This document shows, piece by piece, positions 1-6,665 of a DNA stretch of 10,847 nt. Position 1 is the first letter of the stretch. The number at the start of each line of letters is the position of its first letter. Position numbers and translations under genes: made by a program. The DNA is from Rhizorhapis sp. SPR117 (GTDB taxonomy: Bacteria > Pseudomonadota > Alphaproteobacteria > Sphingomonadales > Sphingomonadaceae), in the NCBI RefSeq assembly GCF_021742065.1, contig NZ_JAKKIE010000085.1, forward strand, positions 1 through 10,847, in the 5' to 3' direction. A model generated the notes under the pieces. That model was not told the DNA's origin. It saw only the letters and a list, made by a program, of their open reading frames with translations, and ran no database searches.

Positions 1-20
1 TCGGTCCGCTCCTTTCCTTC
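1..20 (-). promoter_or_regulatory. Shine-Dalgarno of a gene starting beyond the left edge
   Basis: Read on the minus strand, the last bases before the window edge are AAGGAAAGGAGCGGACCGA. AAAGGAG (positions 15 to 9) is a near-perfect Shine-Dalgarno. Eight bases remain before the edge, so a start codon is expected at or just outside position 1. No coding sequence of that gene is visible. The stop of the short minus ORF lies directly upstream of this site. Confidence 0.5.
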
Positions 21-146
21 TTAAGCACCAACATCATAACCGATGCCGGGGAAAAGGGGCGGGCCATCCCATAAAGACTGGCGCGCGACCTCCAATATTG
101 CTGCCCGACGCTCGGCTTTCTGAATATCTCGTTTGCTGGGCTTCAT
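21..146 (-). pseudogene. 41-codon ORF resembling the N-terminus of a TetR regulator (possible remnant)
   Basis: The minus strand from ATG at 146 to TAA at 21 reads MKPSKRDIQKAERRAAILEV and continues ARQSLWDGPPLFPGIGYDVGA. The part KAERRAAILEVARQS is the typical first helix of TetR-family regulators. The rest of the helix-turn-helix (usually GY..TSM..IA...G) and the whole ligand domain are missing. This suggests a decayed or truncated regulator, or a chance resemblance. The Shine-Dalgarno before 146 is weak (TAGGCTCC). A strong Shine-Dalgarno for another gene follows the stop immediately, so this is not simply a long gene cut by the window. Bases 147-265 show nothing I can assign. Confidence 0.3.
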
Positions 147-265
147 GGAGCCTAGTCATAGTAACTGCGGGCTTAACCGTGAAGACCCGTTCCTCTTGAG
201 TGCCCGAATGTCCCGCCGCAGGACAAGTCGGATTTTCGTTGCCGGACCTTCATTGGAAAGGTGGA

Positions 266-751
266 TCAGAAGCGATGCGTGCGGCGATGTTCGGGTTGTC
301 CCTCGTGTCGGTCCGCTGTGTGGGGCGGCCTGTCGATAACCGGGTCAAGTCCGGCCATGCTCAGTCCCGGTATAACCGCCCGCATGGCTGAAAATACCGA
401 TGCAGCCGCATCCATTTCCACAAGCAGTTCAATGATCGGCAATGCGGCGCGCTCATTCCCGGCCGCGATCTCGCTCCATAGCCGAAGCAGCACCGCTTCG
501 CTTTCGCTGATCTGTGGCTGGTGAACACAGTGGAAATTCAGGATCTGTCGTCCGTTGCAATTGAGCAGGCACATAGTGATGTGGAAATGGGACAATGTCT
601 CAATCGTCCCGGATTTTATAAAGGCCGGGGCCAATTGGCCTGGCGGACAGTCGCCTCGTCCGCAGGCGGAAACCCATCCACGCATGGCCCATAGCAAAAA
701 GCGGCTGCCCGCTGGCAGGATGCTGACGGACCGGTCGACGAGGTCATACAT
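266..751 (-). CDS. small uncharacterised protein, distant paralogue of the 968-1399 product
   Basis: I cannot name a function. The start at 751 (MYDLVDRS, 161 aa) is preferred over the ATG at 769, because AGAAGGA lies 6 bases before it. The protein is soluble-looking with no membrane segment. Its centre, CVHQPQISESEAVLLRLW followed by a helical AAGNERAALPIIELLVEM, aligns with PCCPRLSYDEMMVLDLL...RAAFEDFLCEML of the divergent gene at 968. The N-terminal FLLWAMRGWVSACG also has a counterpart there (RIATATRIAVVFAR). From memory, this resembles a family of small sphingomonad proteins annotated as a DUF (possibly DUF6628), with cysteines ahead of an S/T-x-x-E helix. The last ~30 residues (PVIDRPPHTADRHEG onward) are low-complexity and may be an extension past the ancestral stop. 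The AT-rich dyad at 799-821 lies 48-70 bases upstream of the start. Confidence 0.6.
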   Translation of the reverse strand: MYDLVDRSVSILPAGSRFLLWAMRGWVSACGRGDCPPGQLAPAFIKSGTIETLSHFHITMCLLNCNGRQILNFHCVHQPQISESEAVLLRLWSEIAAGNERAALPIIELLVEMDAAASVFSAMRAVIPGLSMAGLDPVIDRPPHTADRHEGQPEHRRTHRF

Positions 752-798
752 GCTGATTCCTTCTCTCATAGGCGGTGAAGAGGTCGAGATTTTTTGTG

Positions 799-821
799 TT
801 GCTATTAATAACTATTAGCAA
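799..821. promoter_or_regulatory. 23-bp AT-rich dyad, candidate operator (Fur-like)
   Basis: The arms TTGCTA (799-804) and TAGCAA (816-821) are exact inverted repeats. The spacer between them is also largely symmetric: nine of eleven base pairs match around the centre at 810. It is immediately followed by ATAATGATTCAT, which resembles hexamers of the classical Fur box. The site lies between two divergent genes, so it could control both. GCTATT/TAGCAA arms with an AT core fit the general form of alphaproteobacterial Fur/Mur boxes, but I cannot score it. Regulator identity is inference; the dyad itself is directly visible. Confidence 0.45.
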
Positions 822-827
822 TAATGA
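799..827 (+). promoter_or_regulatory. possible sigma-70 type promoter for the hairpin RNA
   Basis: TTGCTA (799-804) as -35 and TAATGA (822-827) as -10 are separated by 17 bases. They predict a transcript start near 834, directly before the first hairpin. Both hexamers are imperfect. The -35 overlaps the left arm of the dyad, so a protein bound there would be expected to repress. Confidence 0.35.
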
Positions 828-833
828 TTCATA

Positions 834-943
834 CATGATCCTTCGGGATCGTCAAGCAAACGTGCATTCTCTCTCCTCCCTCTCCCCGGAATGCACGTGA
901 TACTGGGCGCTGCCGGTCCTTCCCGGTCCGGCAGCGCATTTTT
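834..943 (+). ncRNA. candidate three-hairpin small RNA with CUCCUCCC loop (cuckoo/CcsR-like)
   Basis: Three hairpins follow one another. (1) GATCC (837-841) and GGATC (846-850) close a UUCG tetraloop in the extra-stable C(UUCG)G context. (2) Bases 860-869 pair perfectly with 889-898 (10 bp). They expose a 19-base loop that is all pyrimidine except its last G and contains CTCCTCCC at 873-880. (3) GCGCTGCCGG (907-916) pairs with CCGGCAGCGC (928-937), followed by ATTTTT, an intrinsic terminator. Small alphaproteobacterial RNAs exposing CUCCUCCC (CcsR RNAs of Rhodobacter, the 'cuckoo' family) have this layout and can pair with Shine-Dalgarno sequences. The RNA would be about 110 nt. It could instead, or also, be the 5' leader and attenuator of the gene at 968, whose Shine-Dalgarno begins 15 bases after the T-run. 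No protein-coding frame explains these stems. Confidence 0.6.
907..943 (+). terminator. intrinsic terminator or attenuator hairpin
   Basis: A perfect 10-bp GC-rich stem (907-916 with 928-937) with an 11-base loop is followed by A and five T (939-943). It ends 24 bases before the ATG at 968. That leaves no room for a separate promoter, so transcripts reaching that gene must pass through this structure. Confidence 0.7.
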
Positions 944-967
944 CCGGATCAAGTGAAAGGGAACAGG

Positions 968-1399
968 ATGTTCGTAGATTTAAACCGGATCGCCAATACA
1001 GTTGAGCTGGGTGCTCCTGCGGCTGCTCAGATCCGCATTGCCACTGCTACTCGCATCGCTGTTGTATTCGCCAGGCTGCAACGGGACCCTCGGCCTGAAC
1101 TTGCACGCCGTCTGGGGTCCGAAGAGGGAAGCGCGCGCTTTCTTGACCTGGTAGGAGAGATGGGCATGGTCTGGCCCGAGCCCATTTACGTCAATTCACC
1201 TTGTTGCCCCCGACTAAGCTATGATGAAATGATGGTGCTCGACCTGCTTGCGGCTGCGGGTCGTCACGATCGGGCAGCCTTTGAGGATTTTCTCTGCGAA
1301 ATGTTATCTTTGCCTGCGCGTGATCGCCTCTATAGCGTGGCACAGGCCTTCGTGCAGGTTTACGCACAAAGGACAGGCCCCGATATGGGCGGCGATTGA
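968..1399 (+). CDS. small uncharacterised protein with CCPRLS motif
   Basis: I do not recognise a function. The start at 968 (MFVDLNRIANTVELGAP, 143 aa) is chosen because AAAGGGA lies 6 bases before it; the GTG at 953 would overlap that site. Residues from about 23 form a helical R/A-rich stretch. Near the middle, the segment NSPCCPRLSYDEMMVLDLLA begins with two adjacent cysteines and continues into helices RAAFEDFLCEMLSLPARDRL and SVAQAFVQVYAQ. The same order (cysteine, P/Q-I/L-S, acidic helix, EML/VEM, A-V helix) occurs in the divergent minus-strand gene, so the two look like old paralogues. From memory it resembles a small sphingomonad DUF family (possibly DUF6628). No signal peptide or membrane segment is seen. 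Expression probably depends on read-through of the terminator-like hairpin just upstream. Confidence 0.65.
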   Translation: MFVDLNRIANTVELGAPAAAQIRIATATRIAVVFARLQRDPRPELARRLGSEEGSARFLDLVGEMGMVWPEPIYVNSPCCPRLSYDEMMVLDLLAAAGRHDRAAFEDFLCEMLSLPARDRLYSVAQAFVQVYAQRTGPDMGGD

Positions 1400-1468
1400 T
1401 ATTCCTGGCTATTTCTGCTGGCCAAGCCACTTCCGTCCTGATAATCGCGCATTCAATGACAGGGTAAA

Positions 1469-1497
1469 TTGACCTGCAACTTTCCTCCCCCTATGTG
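1469..1497 (+). promoter_or_regulatory. promoter candidate for scoAB
   Basis: TTGACC (1469-1474), a 17-base spacer and TATGTG (1492-1497) match the sigma-70 -35/-10 pattern well. They place the transcript start near 1504, about 26 bases before the scoA ATG. No operator-like repeat is visible around it. Confidence 0.5.
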
Positions 1498-1529
1498 CGA
1501 CGCAATGGTGCTTACCGGGAGATTCCTGC

Positions 1530-2237
1530 ATGAAGAAACTTTATCCTGATGCTGAAAAGGCGCTCGAAGGCCTGCTGTTCGATGGCATGCATCTGTGTGT
1601 GGGTGGTTTTGGCTTGTGTGGTATACCCGAGCGCCTGATCGACGCAATTCAGGCCTCGGGGGTGAAGGACCTTACCATCGCTTCCAACAATGCAGGCATC
1701 AATGGCGAAGGATTGGGCAAGTTGCTGCGGACGCGGCAGGTGAAAAAAATGATCAGCTCCTATGTCGGCGAGAACAAGGAGTTCGAACGCCAATATCTGT
1801 CCGGCGAACTGGAGGTGGAATTTTCTCCGCAAGGCACGCTGGCCGAACGCTGCCGCGCGGGCGGGGCGGGCATTCCGGGTTTCTATACCAAGACCGGCGT
1901 CGGCACAAAGGTTGCCGAGGGCAAGGAAGTCAAGAATTTCGATGGTCAGGACTATATTCTTGAACGCGGAATTTTCGCGGACGTTGCTATCATTAAAGGC
2001 TGGAAAGCGGACGAAAGCGGCAATCTGGTTTTCCGCAAGACCGCGCGTAACTTCAATCAGCCGATGGCGCCCGCCGCGAAAATTTGCGTTGCCGAAGTGG
2101 AAGAAATCGTCCCCACGGGCAGCCTTGATCCCGACTGCATCCATCTTCCCGGTATTTATGTAAAGCGCATGATCATCGGCGCGCCTTATGACAAGAAGAT
2201 TGAGTTCACCACGACCCGCCAGAGGGAGGCCGCATAA
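1530..2237 (+). CDS. scoA: 3-oxoacid CoA-transferase subunit A (succinyl-CoA:3-ketoacid CoA-transferase alpha)
   Basis: With ScoB this enzyme moves CoA from succinyl-CoA (or a related donor) to a 3-oxoacid such as acetoacetate, in ketone-body, short-chain acid or aromatic degradation in the cytosol. The 235-aa length is usual for the A subunit. The CoA-transferase signature [17 protein letters not shown] spans residues 18-34, with the glycine-rich GGFGLCGIP loop. The family segments SNNAG (52-56), FYTKTGVGT and [20 protein letters not shown] follow. GGGAG 8 bases upstream supports the ATG at 1530. The stop overlaps the scoB start (TAATG), so the subunits are translationally coupled, as expected for a heteromer made in equal amounts. 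Other heterodimeric CoA-transferases (AtoD, PcaI) are close relatives, so the exact acyl substrate is not certain from sequence alone. Confidence 0.93.
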   Translation: MKKLYPDAEKALEGLLFDGMHLCVGGFGLCGIPERLIDAIQASGVKDLTIASNNAGINGEGLGKLLRTRQVKKMISSYVGENKEFERQYLSGELEVEFSPQGTLAERCRAGGAGIPGFYTKTGVGTKVAEGKEVKNFDGQDYILERGIFADVAIIKGWKADESGNLVFRKTARNFNQPMAPAAKICVAEVEEIVPTGSLDPDCIHLPGIYVKRMIIGAPYDKKIEFTTTRQREAA

Positions 2238-2896
2238 TGACCACGCATGATGGTATCGCCAAGGGCTGGACCCGCGATGAAATGGCCGCCCGCGCTGCGC
2301 GTGAGCTTCAGGACGGCTTCTACGTGAACCTGGGCATCGGTATCCCGACGCTGGTGGCCAATCATATACCCGCAGGCGTTGAGGTAACGTTGCAAAGCGA
2401 GAATGGCATGCTCGGCATCGGCCCCTTCCCTTATCCCGACGAGGTCGACCCCGACCTTATCAACGCGGGCAAGCAGACGATCAGCGAACTGCCATCCACC
2501 AGCTATTTCAGTTCAGCCGACAGTTTCGCCATGATCCGTGGTGGGCATATCGATCTGACCGTATTGGGCGCGATGGAAATCAGCGAGAAGGGCGACATCG
2601 CCAACTGGATGATACCGGGCAAGCTGGTCAAGGGCATGGGCGGCGCGATGGATCTGGTTGCCGGGGTCAAGAAGGTCATTGTCGTCATGGAACACACATC
2701 CAAGAATGGCGATCCCAAATTCATTCCCGAGTGCACCCTGCCGCTGACCGGCAAGAATGTGGTGGACATGATCATCACCGATCTTGCCGTTTTCCAGCGG
2801 CCGGACCATGACAGCCCCTTCAAGCTTGTCGAACTCGCTCCCGGTATCACAAAAGAGGAAGTCGCCGCCAGAACTACGGCGCGCTATTCAGCCTGA
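2237..2896 (+). CDS. scoB: 3-oxoacid CoA-transferase subunit B
   Basis: This is the catalytic partner of ScoA. At 219 aa it has the normal beta-subunit length. The family opening [20 protein letters not shown] leads to [10 protein letters not shown]. The active-site signature LQSENGMLG has the glutamate (Glu55) that forms the enzyme-CoA thioester. Downstream [20 protein letters not shown] and [17 protein letters not shown] are the typical conserved blocks, and the C-terminus ends normally. The ATG shares its A with the scoA stop (TAATG); GAGGGAGG at 2220-2229 is the ribosome-binding site. The ~80 bases after the stop hold no convincing terminator, so read-through into the serine hydrolase gene is possible. 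No enzyme of a dedicated degradation pathway adjoins the pair, so the physiological substrate cannot be told from context. Confidence 0.93.
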   Translation: MTTHDGIAKGWTRDEMAARAARELQDGFYVNLGIGIPTLVANHIPAGVEVTLQSENGMLGIGPFPYPDEVDPDLINAGKQTISELPSTSYFSSADSFAMIRGGHIDLTVLGAMEISEKGDIANWMIPGKLVKGMGGAMDLVAGVKKVIVVMEHTSKNGDPKFIPECTLPLTGKNVVDMIITDLAVFQRPDHDSPFKLVELAPGITKEEVAARTTARYSA

Positions 2897-2977
2897 TTGT
2901 CGCACAACGCTTGCCTGAAGCCCCAATTTTGGCCAAAAGAGCTCATGGGAAGATGGAGCGGGCGCAGGTGAGAGGTA

Positions 2978-4303
2978 ATGGCTGAACGGCAGGATATGAC
3001 ATCCGGTCGAAGTCGGCGCTGGTTGCGCATCGTGCGCGGCATGACGTTACCTGCGTTGCTTGTTGGCGGCGCCTTTCTCTATCTCCAGCATGGTGACCAA
3101 GCCGATGCGAGCCGGCCCGCCCTGACAAAGGCAGCCACCTTTCCGATACCTGATGCTCAACCATGGCGATCGGCCATTGATTATGATGCATTGGACGGTC
3201 GACTGCGCCTGTTGATGACCCACCGGGAGATGACCGGCCTTGCCATCGCGGTTGTGGAAGACGGAAAACTGGCCTTTGTGCGCGGCTATGGAGTGACATC
3301 GCGCGAAACCGGGCAGCCTGTGACCGAACATACGGTGTTTCGTTGGGCTTCGCTGTCAAAAGGCGTTGCCGCGACACTGGCTGCGAAACTGGCGGAGGAA
3401 GGCAAGCTTGACCTGAACCGTGCAGTTGAATCCTATGGCACCAGCCTGCGCCTTCCCGATGGTGCGGAGCGGTTGGTGAGCGTTTCGGACATATTGTCCC
3501 ATCGTCTGGGGCTTGCAAAAAACTCTTACGATGGGCGGCTGGAGGATGGCGGCGACCCGGTGGAGATCCGGCATGAACTTGCCAGCGTGCAAACCGTTTG
3601 TCCGCCGGGTACGTGCCACAGCTATCAAAATATCGCTTATGATACTGTCGCTGAAATTATCGGAAAAGTGACTGGCGATAGCTATGCGGACGAAGCGCGT
3701 GCGCGATTGTTTCAACCATTGGGCATGGCGGGCACCAGCATCGGTCTGGCCAACCTCACTTGTGCGAGCAGTTGGGCGCGGCCTTATCGGAACGGTTATC
3801 CGGTCAAGCTGACGGACGCCTATTATCGCGTACCAGCGGCGGCCGGCGTCAATTCCAACATCGTGGACATGGCCCGCTGGATGGAGGCCCAGATGGGGGA
3901 GGCGCCCAAGGTGTTGCCGCCCGCGCTGCTCAAGGGAATTCACGACCCCAGAGTGAAGACATTCGCGCCCTATGGTCGCACGGCCATTGGCCGTGCGTTG
4001 CACGACGCCAGCTATGGTCTGGGCTGGCGCAGCTTCACCTATGCCGGGCATCGCATGGTCGGGCACAGCGGGGCAGTGGCGGGCTATCGATCGACAATGA
4101 TGTTCGATCCGGAGACGCGCACCGGCATTGCGATGTTATGGAACAGCGAGAGCAGCAAGCCTTTTCGGGCGCAGCTTGAATTGTTCGATCTTTATTATGG
4201 CCTGCCCGCCACGAACTGGATGGAACTGGACGAGCAGCCTGTCGTCCCCCTGGAGGTGGCGGCCAACGGTGCGCTGAGGACAGCGTCGATATCGGCGCGA
4301 TAG
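2978..4303 (+). CDS. membrane-anchored serine hydrolase, beta-lactamase/PF00144 family
   Basis: The protein has 441 aa. An Arg-rich start (RSRRWLRIVR) before a hydrophobic stretch (residues 22-37) makes an N-terminal anchor or signal, so the enzyme domain should be periplasmic. The three catalytic elements of class C beta-lactamase-like hydrolases are present. These are SLSK (125-128) with nucleophile Ser125 and Lys128, YQN (216-218) in the Y-x-N position, and HSG (363-365) in place of the KTG box. An HSG triad box is common in esterases, peptidases and other PF00144 members, so true beta-lactamase activity should not be assumed. Two cysteines in CPPGTC (208 and 213) directly before YQN could form a disulfide. 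GAGAGG lies 3 bases before the ATG. It stands alone between scoB and leuC. The natural substrate is unknown. Confidence 0.85.
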   Translation: MAERQDMTSGRSRRWLRIVRGMTLPALLVGGAFLYLQHGDQADASRPALTKAATFPIPDAQPWRSAIDYDALDGRLRLLMTHREMTGLAIAVVEDGKLAFVRGYGVTSRETGQPVTEHTVFRWASLSKGVAATLAAKLAEEGKLDLNRAVESYGTSLRLPDGAERLVSVSDILSHRLGLAKNSYDGRLEDGGDPVEIRHELASVQTVCPPGTCHSYQNIAYDTVAEIIGKVTGDSYADEARARLFQPLGMAGTSIGLANLTCASSWARPYRNGYPVKLTDAYYRVPAAAGVNSNIVDMARWMEAQMGEAPKVLPPALLKGIHDPRVKTFAPYGRTAIGRALHDASYGLGWRSFTYAGHRMVGHSGAVAGYRSTMMFDPETRTGIAMLWNSESSKPFRAQLELFDLYYGLPATNWMELDEQPVVPLEVAANGALRTASISAR

Positions 4304-4332
4304 GCCTGGCTTGTCGGGCACAGCAAATTTAG

Positions 4333-4362
4333 CTGACCCGAAAGTGCAATTTCCTTTAAAAT
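4333..4362 (+). promoter_or_regulatory. possible leuC promoter
   Basis: CTGACC (4333-4338) and TAAAAT (4357-4362) are separated by 18 bases and sit in the otherwise AT-enriched 87-base gap before leuC. The match is moderate. No leader peptide rich in Leu codons is visible in the gap, so classical leucine attenuation is not supported. Confidence 0.35.
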
Positions 4363-4390
4363 GATTGCATGAGCGGGTAGGGAACCTGCC

Positions 4391-5830
4391 ATGAATGGAC
4401 CTATGACTCTTTACGAGAAAATCTGGAACGCCCATGTCGTGGATCGCCGCGACGATGGCACTTGTCTCATCTATATCGATCGCCATCTTGTTCATGAGGT
4501 GACGAGTCCGCAAGCGTTTGAGGGGCTTCGTCTTGCGGGCCGCAAGGTGCGTCGTCCCGAGCTTACCCTTGCGGTGCCTGATCATAACCTGCCCACGACC
4601 CGGCGCGTTGATGCACAGGGAAAGCGTATTCCGATCACAGACCCCGAAAGCGCGCAACAGCTTGCTACGCTCGAAAGCAATGTCGCGGAATTCGGCATAA
4701 AATATTTCGGCGCGACCGATCTGGAACAGGGTATCGTCCATGTCATTGGCCCGGAACAGGGCTTTACCCTGCCAGGAACAACGCTGGTTTGCGGTGACAG
4801 CCACACGGCGGCACACGGCGCTCTGGGTGCCCTGGCCTTCGGTATCGGCACGAGTGAAGTCGAGCATGTGCTGGCAACGCAGACATTGCTGCTCAAACAA
4901 TCGAAGTCGATGGAAATTCGTGTCGATGGCACGCTGGGCTTTGGTGTATCACCCAAGGACGTGATCCTGGCGATCATTGGCCGGATCGGTACGGCGGGCG
5001 GTACGGGTCATGTCATCGAATATCGCGGCAGCACCTTTGACGCGATGTCGATCGAGGGTCGTTTGACGGTGTCGAACATGTCGATCGAAGGTGGAGCGCG
5101 TGCCGGGCTGTTTGCGCCTGATGAAAAAACCTTCGCTTATCTGAAAGGTCGTCCAATGGCGCCCAGCGGCGCCGACTGGGATGCTGCTGTTGCCCATTGG
5201 AAGACGCTTCATACCGATGCAGGCGCGAAATTCGATGTGTCGGTTCATTTCGATGCCAGCGATATCGCACCCAATGTTACATGGGGCACCAGTCCGGAAG
5301 ATGTTGTGTCGATTACTGGCGCTGTTCCTGATCCAGACAGTTATGCCGATGCATCAAAGCGTGCGGCGGCAATAAAGGCATTGGACTATATGGGCCTGCA
5401 CAAGGGGCAGAGGATGGAGGATGTCGTCATTGAGCATATCTTCATCGGCAGCTGCACCAACAGCCGTATTGAGGATCTGCGCGCCGCCGCCGCCGTATTG
5501 AAGGGACGCCATCTGGCGCCTGGCATCAAACAGGCGCTGGTGGTTCCGGGTTCCGGTCTGGTCAAACGGCAGGCAGAGGCGGAAGGCCTTGATAGAATCT
5601 TTACCGAGGCTGGTTTAGAATGGCGCGAACCGGGGTGTTCGGCGTGCCTTGGCATGAACCCGGACAAGGTACCGAGCGGGGAAAGATGTGCATCGACCTC
5701 CAACCGCAACTTCATGGGGCGGCAGGGACCGGGCGCAAGAACCCACCTCGTCTCACCGGCCATGGCCGCCGCGGCCGCTGTGACGGGGCATCTGACAGAT
5801 GTGCGCGAACTTATGGGGAATGACCGATGA
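4391..5830 (+). CDS. leuC: 3-isopropylmalate dehydratase large subunit
   Basis: LeuC with LeuD isomerises 2-isopropylmalate to 3-isopropylmalate, the second step specific to leucine biosynthesis, in the cytosol. The 479-aa length fits. Three [4Fe-4S] ligand cysteines are visible in the aconitase-type motifs: Cys355 in [13 protein letters not shown], and Cys416 and Cys419 in [30 protein letters not shown] (from 134) and the C-terminal [20 protein letters not shown] are further family blocks. The start at 4391 is supported by TAGGGA 7 bases upstream; an internal ATG at 4403 is the alternative. The stop overlaps the next small ORF (ATGA). leuB and leuA are not in the window, so the leucine genes are at least partly dispersed here. 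Confidence 0.96.
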   Translation: MNGPMTLYEKIWNAHVVDRRDDGTCLIYIDRHLVHEVTSPQAFEGLRLAGRKVRRPELTLAVPDHNLPTTRRVDAQGKRIPITDPESAQQLATLESNVAEFGIKYFGATDLEQGIVHVIGPEQGFTLPGTTLVCGDSHTAAHGALGALAFGIGTSEVEHVLATQTLLLKQSKSMEIRVDGTLGFGVSPKDVILAIIGRIGTAGGTGHVIEYRGSTFDAMSIEGRLTVSNMSIEGGARAGLFAPDEKTFAYLKGRPMAPSGADWDAAVAHWKTLHTDAGAKFDVSVHFDASDIAPNVTWGTSPEDVVSITGAVPDPDSYADASKRAAAIKALDYMGLHKGQRMEDVVIEHIFIGSCTNSRIEDLRAAAAVLKGRHLAPGIKQALVVPGSGLVKRQAEAEGLDRIFTEAGLEWREPGCSACLGMNPDKVPSGERCASTSNRNFMGRQGPGARTHLVSPAMAAAAAVTGHLTDVRELMGNDR

Positions 5831-5943
5831 AATGGGCTTTTTATCTGTTGCTGGCGGGAACGCTGGGGAGCGGTGTTATGGCGCTTGCCACGGCAGGGCG
5901 GGCGGCACCTGATGCATCCGTCGTGTCGGAGAAGGTGAAATAA
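5827..5943 (+). CDS. 38-aa hydrophobic small protein between leuC and leuD
   Basis: The sORF starts with ATG overlapping the leuC stop (ATGA) and ends with TAA overlapping the leuD start (TAATG). It encodes [20 protein letters not shown] followed by [18 protein letters not shown]. Residues 3-23 form one hydrophobic segment after a single Lys. The protein is either a one-span membrane microprotein or an exported peptide, with A-x-A-like residues near 25-27 as possible cleavage sites. GGGGAA (5815-5820) lies 6 bases before the ATG and is a usable ribosome-binding site. GGAGAAGG, near its own end, serves leuD. Both overlaps favour real translation and coupling between the subunit genes. I know of no function. 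It might only act to couple translation. Confidence 0.6.
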   Translation: MKWAFYLLLAGTLGSGVMALATAGRAAPDASVVSEKVK

Positions 5944-6527
5944 TGGACGCCGTTTCCGTTGTTGAGGGCCGCGCCTATCCCCTGGGCACGAAAAATGTGG
6001 ACACTGACATGATCATCGCGGCCAAATGGCTGAAGACGGTCAGCCGTTCGGGCATGGGCAAGGGGGCATTCGAAGCGTTGCGGCAGGATGCCGGCAACGT
6101 CTTTGACGATCCTGAATATCACGGTGCCCCGATCCTGATCGCGGGCGACAATTTTGGTTGCGGATCAAGTCGGGAACATGCTGCTTGGGCACTTAACGAC
6201 ATGGGTGTCATGGCGGTCATTGCCCCAAGTTTTTCGGATATTTTCGCCAGCAATGCCTTCAAAAATGGCATATTGACGGTGGAGCTGCCGCAGGAGGCAA
6301 TAGATCGCTTGCTGGAAGTGGCGAGGACCGATCCTATCCACATCGACCTGGACACGCAAAGCGTCACGACACCTTTTCAGGACCGTTTCGAATTCGCGAT
6401 CGATCCTTTTCGCAAGCATTGTCTTGCCGAGGGGCTGGATGAAATCGGGCTGACGTTGGAACAGGACGTAACGATCGCCCGCTATGAAGCCAGAGAACCG
6501 AGCTGGCTTCGACCCGTCACGGCATAG
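5943..6527 (+). CDS. leuD: 3-isopropylmalate dehydratase small subunit
   Basis: This is the swivel-domain subunit that completes the LeuCD isomerase. At 194 aa it is near the usual ~200. [15 protein letters not shown] (from 19) and [13 protein letters not shown] (68-80) are the diagnostic blocks; the second lines the substrate pocket. It is followed by [20 protein letters not shown]. The ATG shares its A with the stop of the 38-codon ORF. GGAGAAGG at 5929-5936 is the Shine-Dalgarno and lies inside that ORF. The C-terminus ([16 protein letters not shown]) is normal for proteobacterial LeuD. No terminator hairpin is evident in the following 138 bases. Confidence 0.96.
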   Translation: MDAVSVVEGRAYPLGTKNVDTDMIIAAKWLKTVSRSGMGKGAFEALRQDAGNVFDDPEYHGAPILIAGDNFGCGSSREHAAWALNDMGVMAVIAPSFSDIFASNAFKNGILTVELPQEAIDRLLEVARTDPIHIDLDTQSVTTPFQDRFEFAIDPFRKHCLAEGLDEIGLTLEQDVTIARYEAREPSWLRPVTA

Positions 6528-6604
6528 AAGCACCACGATTCAAAGCCGCCGAATTTTCAGGCAGGCATGCAGGTGATAAAACACGTCACAAATTCTCGCG
6601 GCCG

Positions 6605-6633
6605 TTGCGTAATGTCGATGCTGCGCTTACTTT
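6605..6633 (+). promoter_or_regulatory. promoter candidate for the zeta-bolA-grx cluster
   Basis: TTGCGT (6605-6610), a 17-base spacer and TACTTT (6628-6633) give a fair sigma-70 match about 30 bases before the zeta-subunit ATG. A small inverted repeat TTGAA-tgac-TTCAA (6637-6650) lies at the predicted transcript start. The 6528-6604 stretch shows no gene or terminator. Confidence 0.4.
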
Positions 6634-6665
6634 CCATTGAATGACTTCAAACACAGGATGCGCCG

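Noticed and set aside
555..818. Plus-strand ORF of 87 codons opposite the small minus gene
   Set aside because: It is antisense to the 266-751 gene, has no recognisable motif and no good ribosome-binding site, and its end runs into the regulatory dyad.
860..898. Possible CRISPR or phage attachment site reading of the ACGTGCATT/AATGCACGT repeat
   Set aside because: There is only one inverted pair, no array, no tRNA and no integrase nearby; the RNA hairpin explanation accounts for the pyrimidine loop and the terminator.
1512..2144. Long minus-strand ORF (210 codons) opposite scoA
   Set aside because: scoA is unmistakable in the other strand; the antisense frame is an open shadow typical of GC-rich codon use.
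4304..4390. Leucine attenuator or T-box before leuC
   Set aside because: The gap is only 87 bases, with no Leu-rich leader peptide and no competing hairpins with a T-run.
4136..4900. Minus-strand ORF of 254 codons across the leuC start
   Set aside because: It covers the end of the hydrolase gene, the leuC promoter region and leuC itself, with no family similarity that I recognise.
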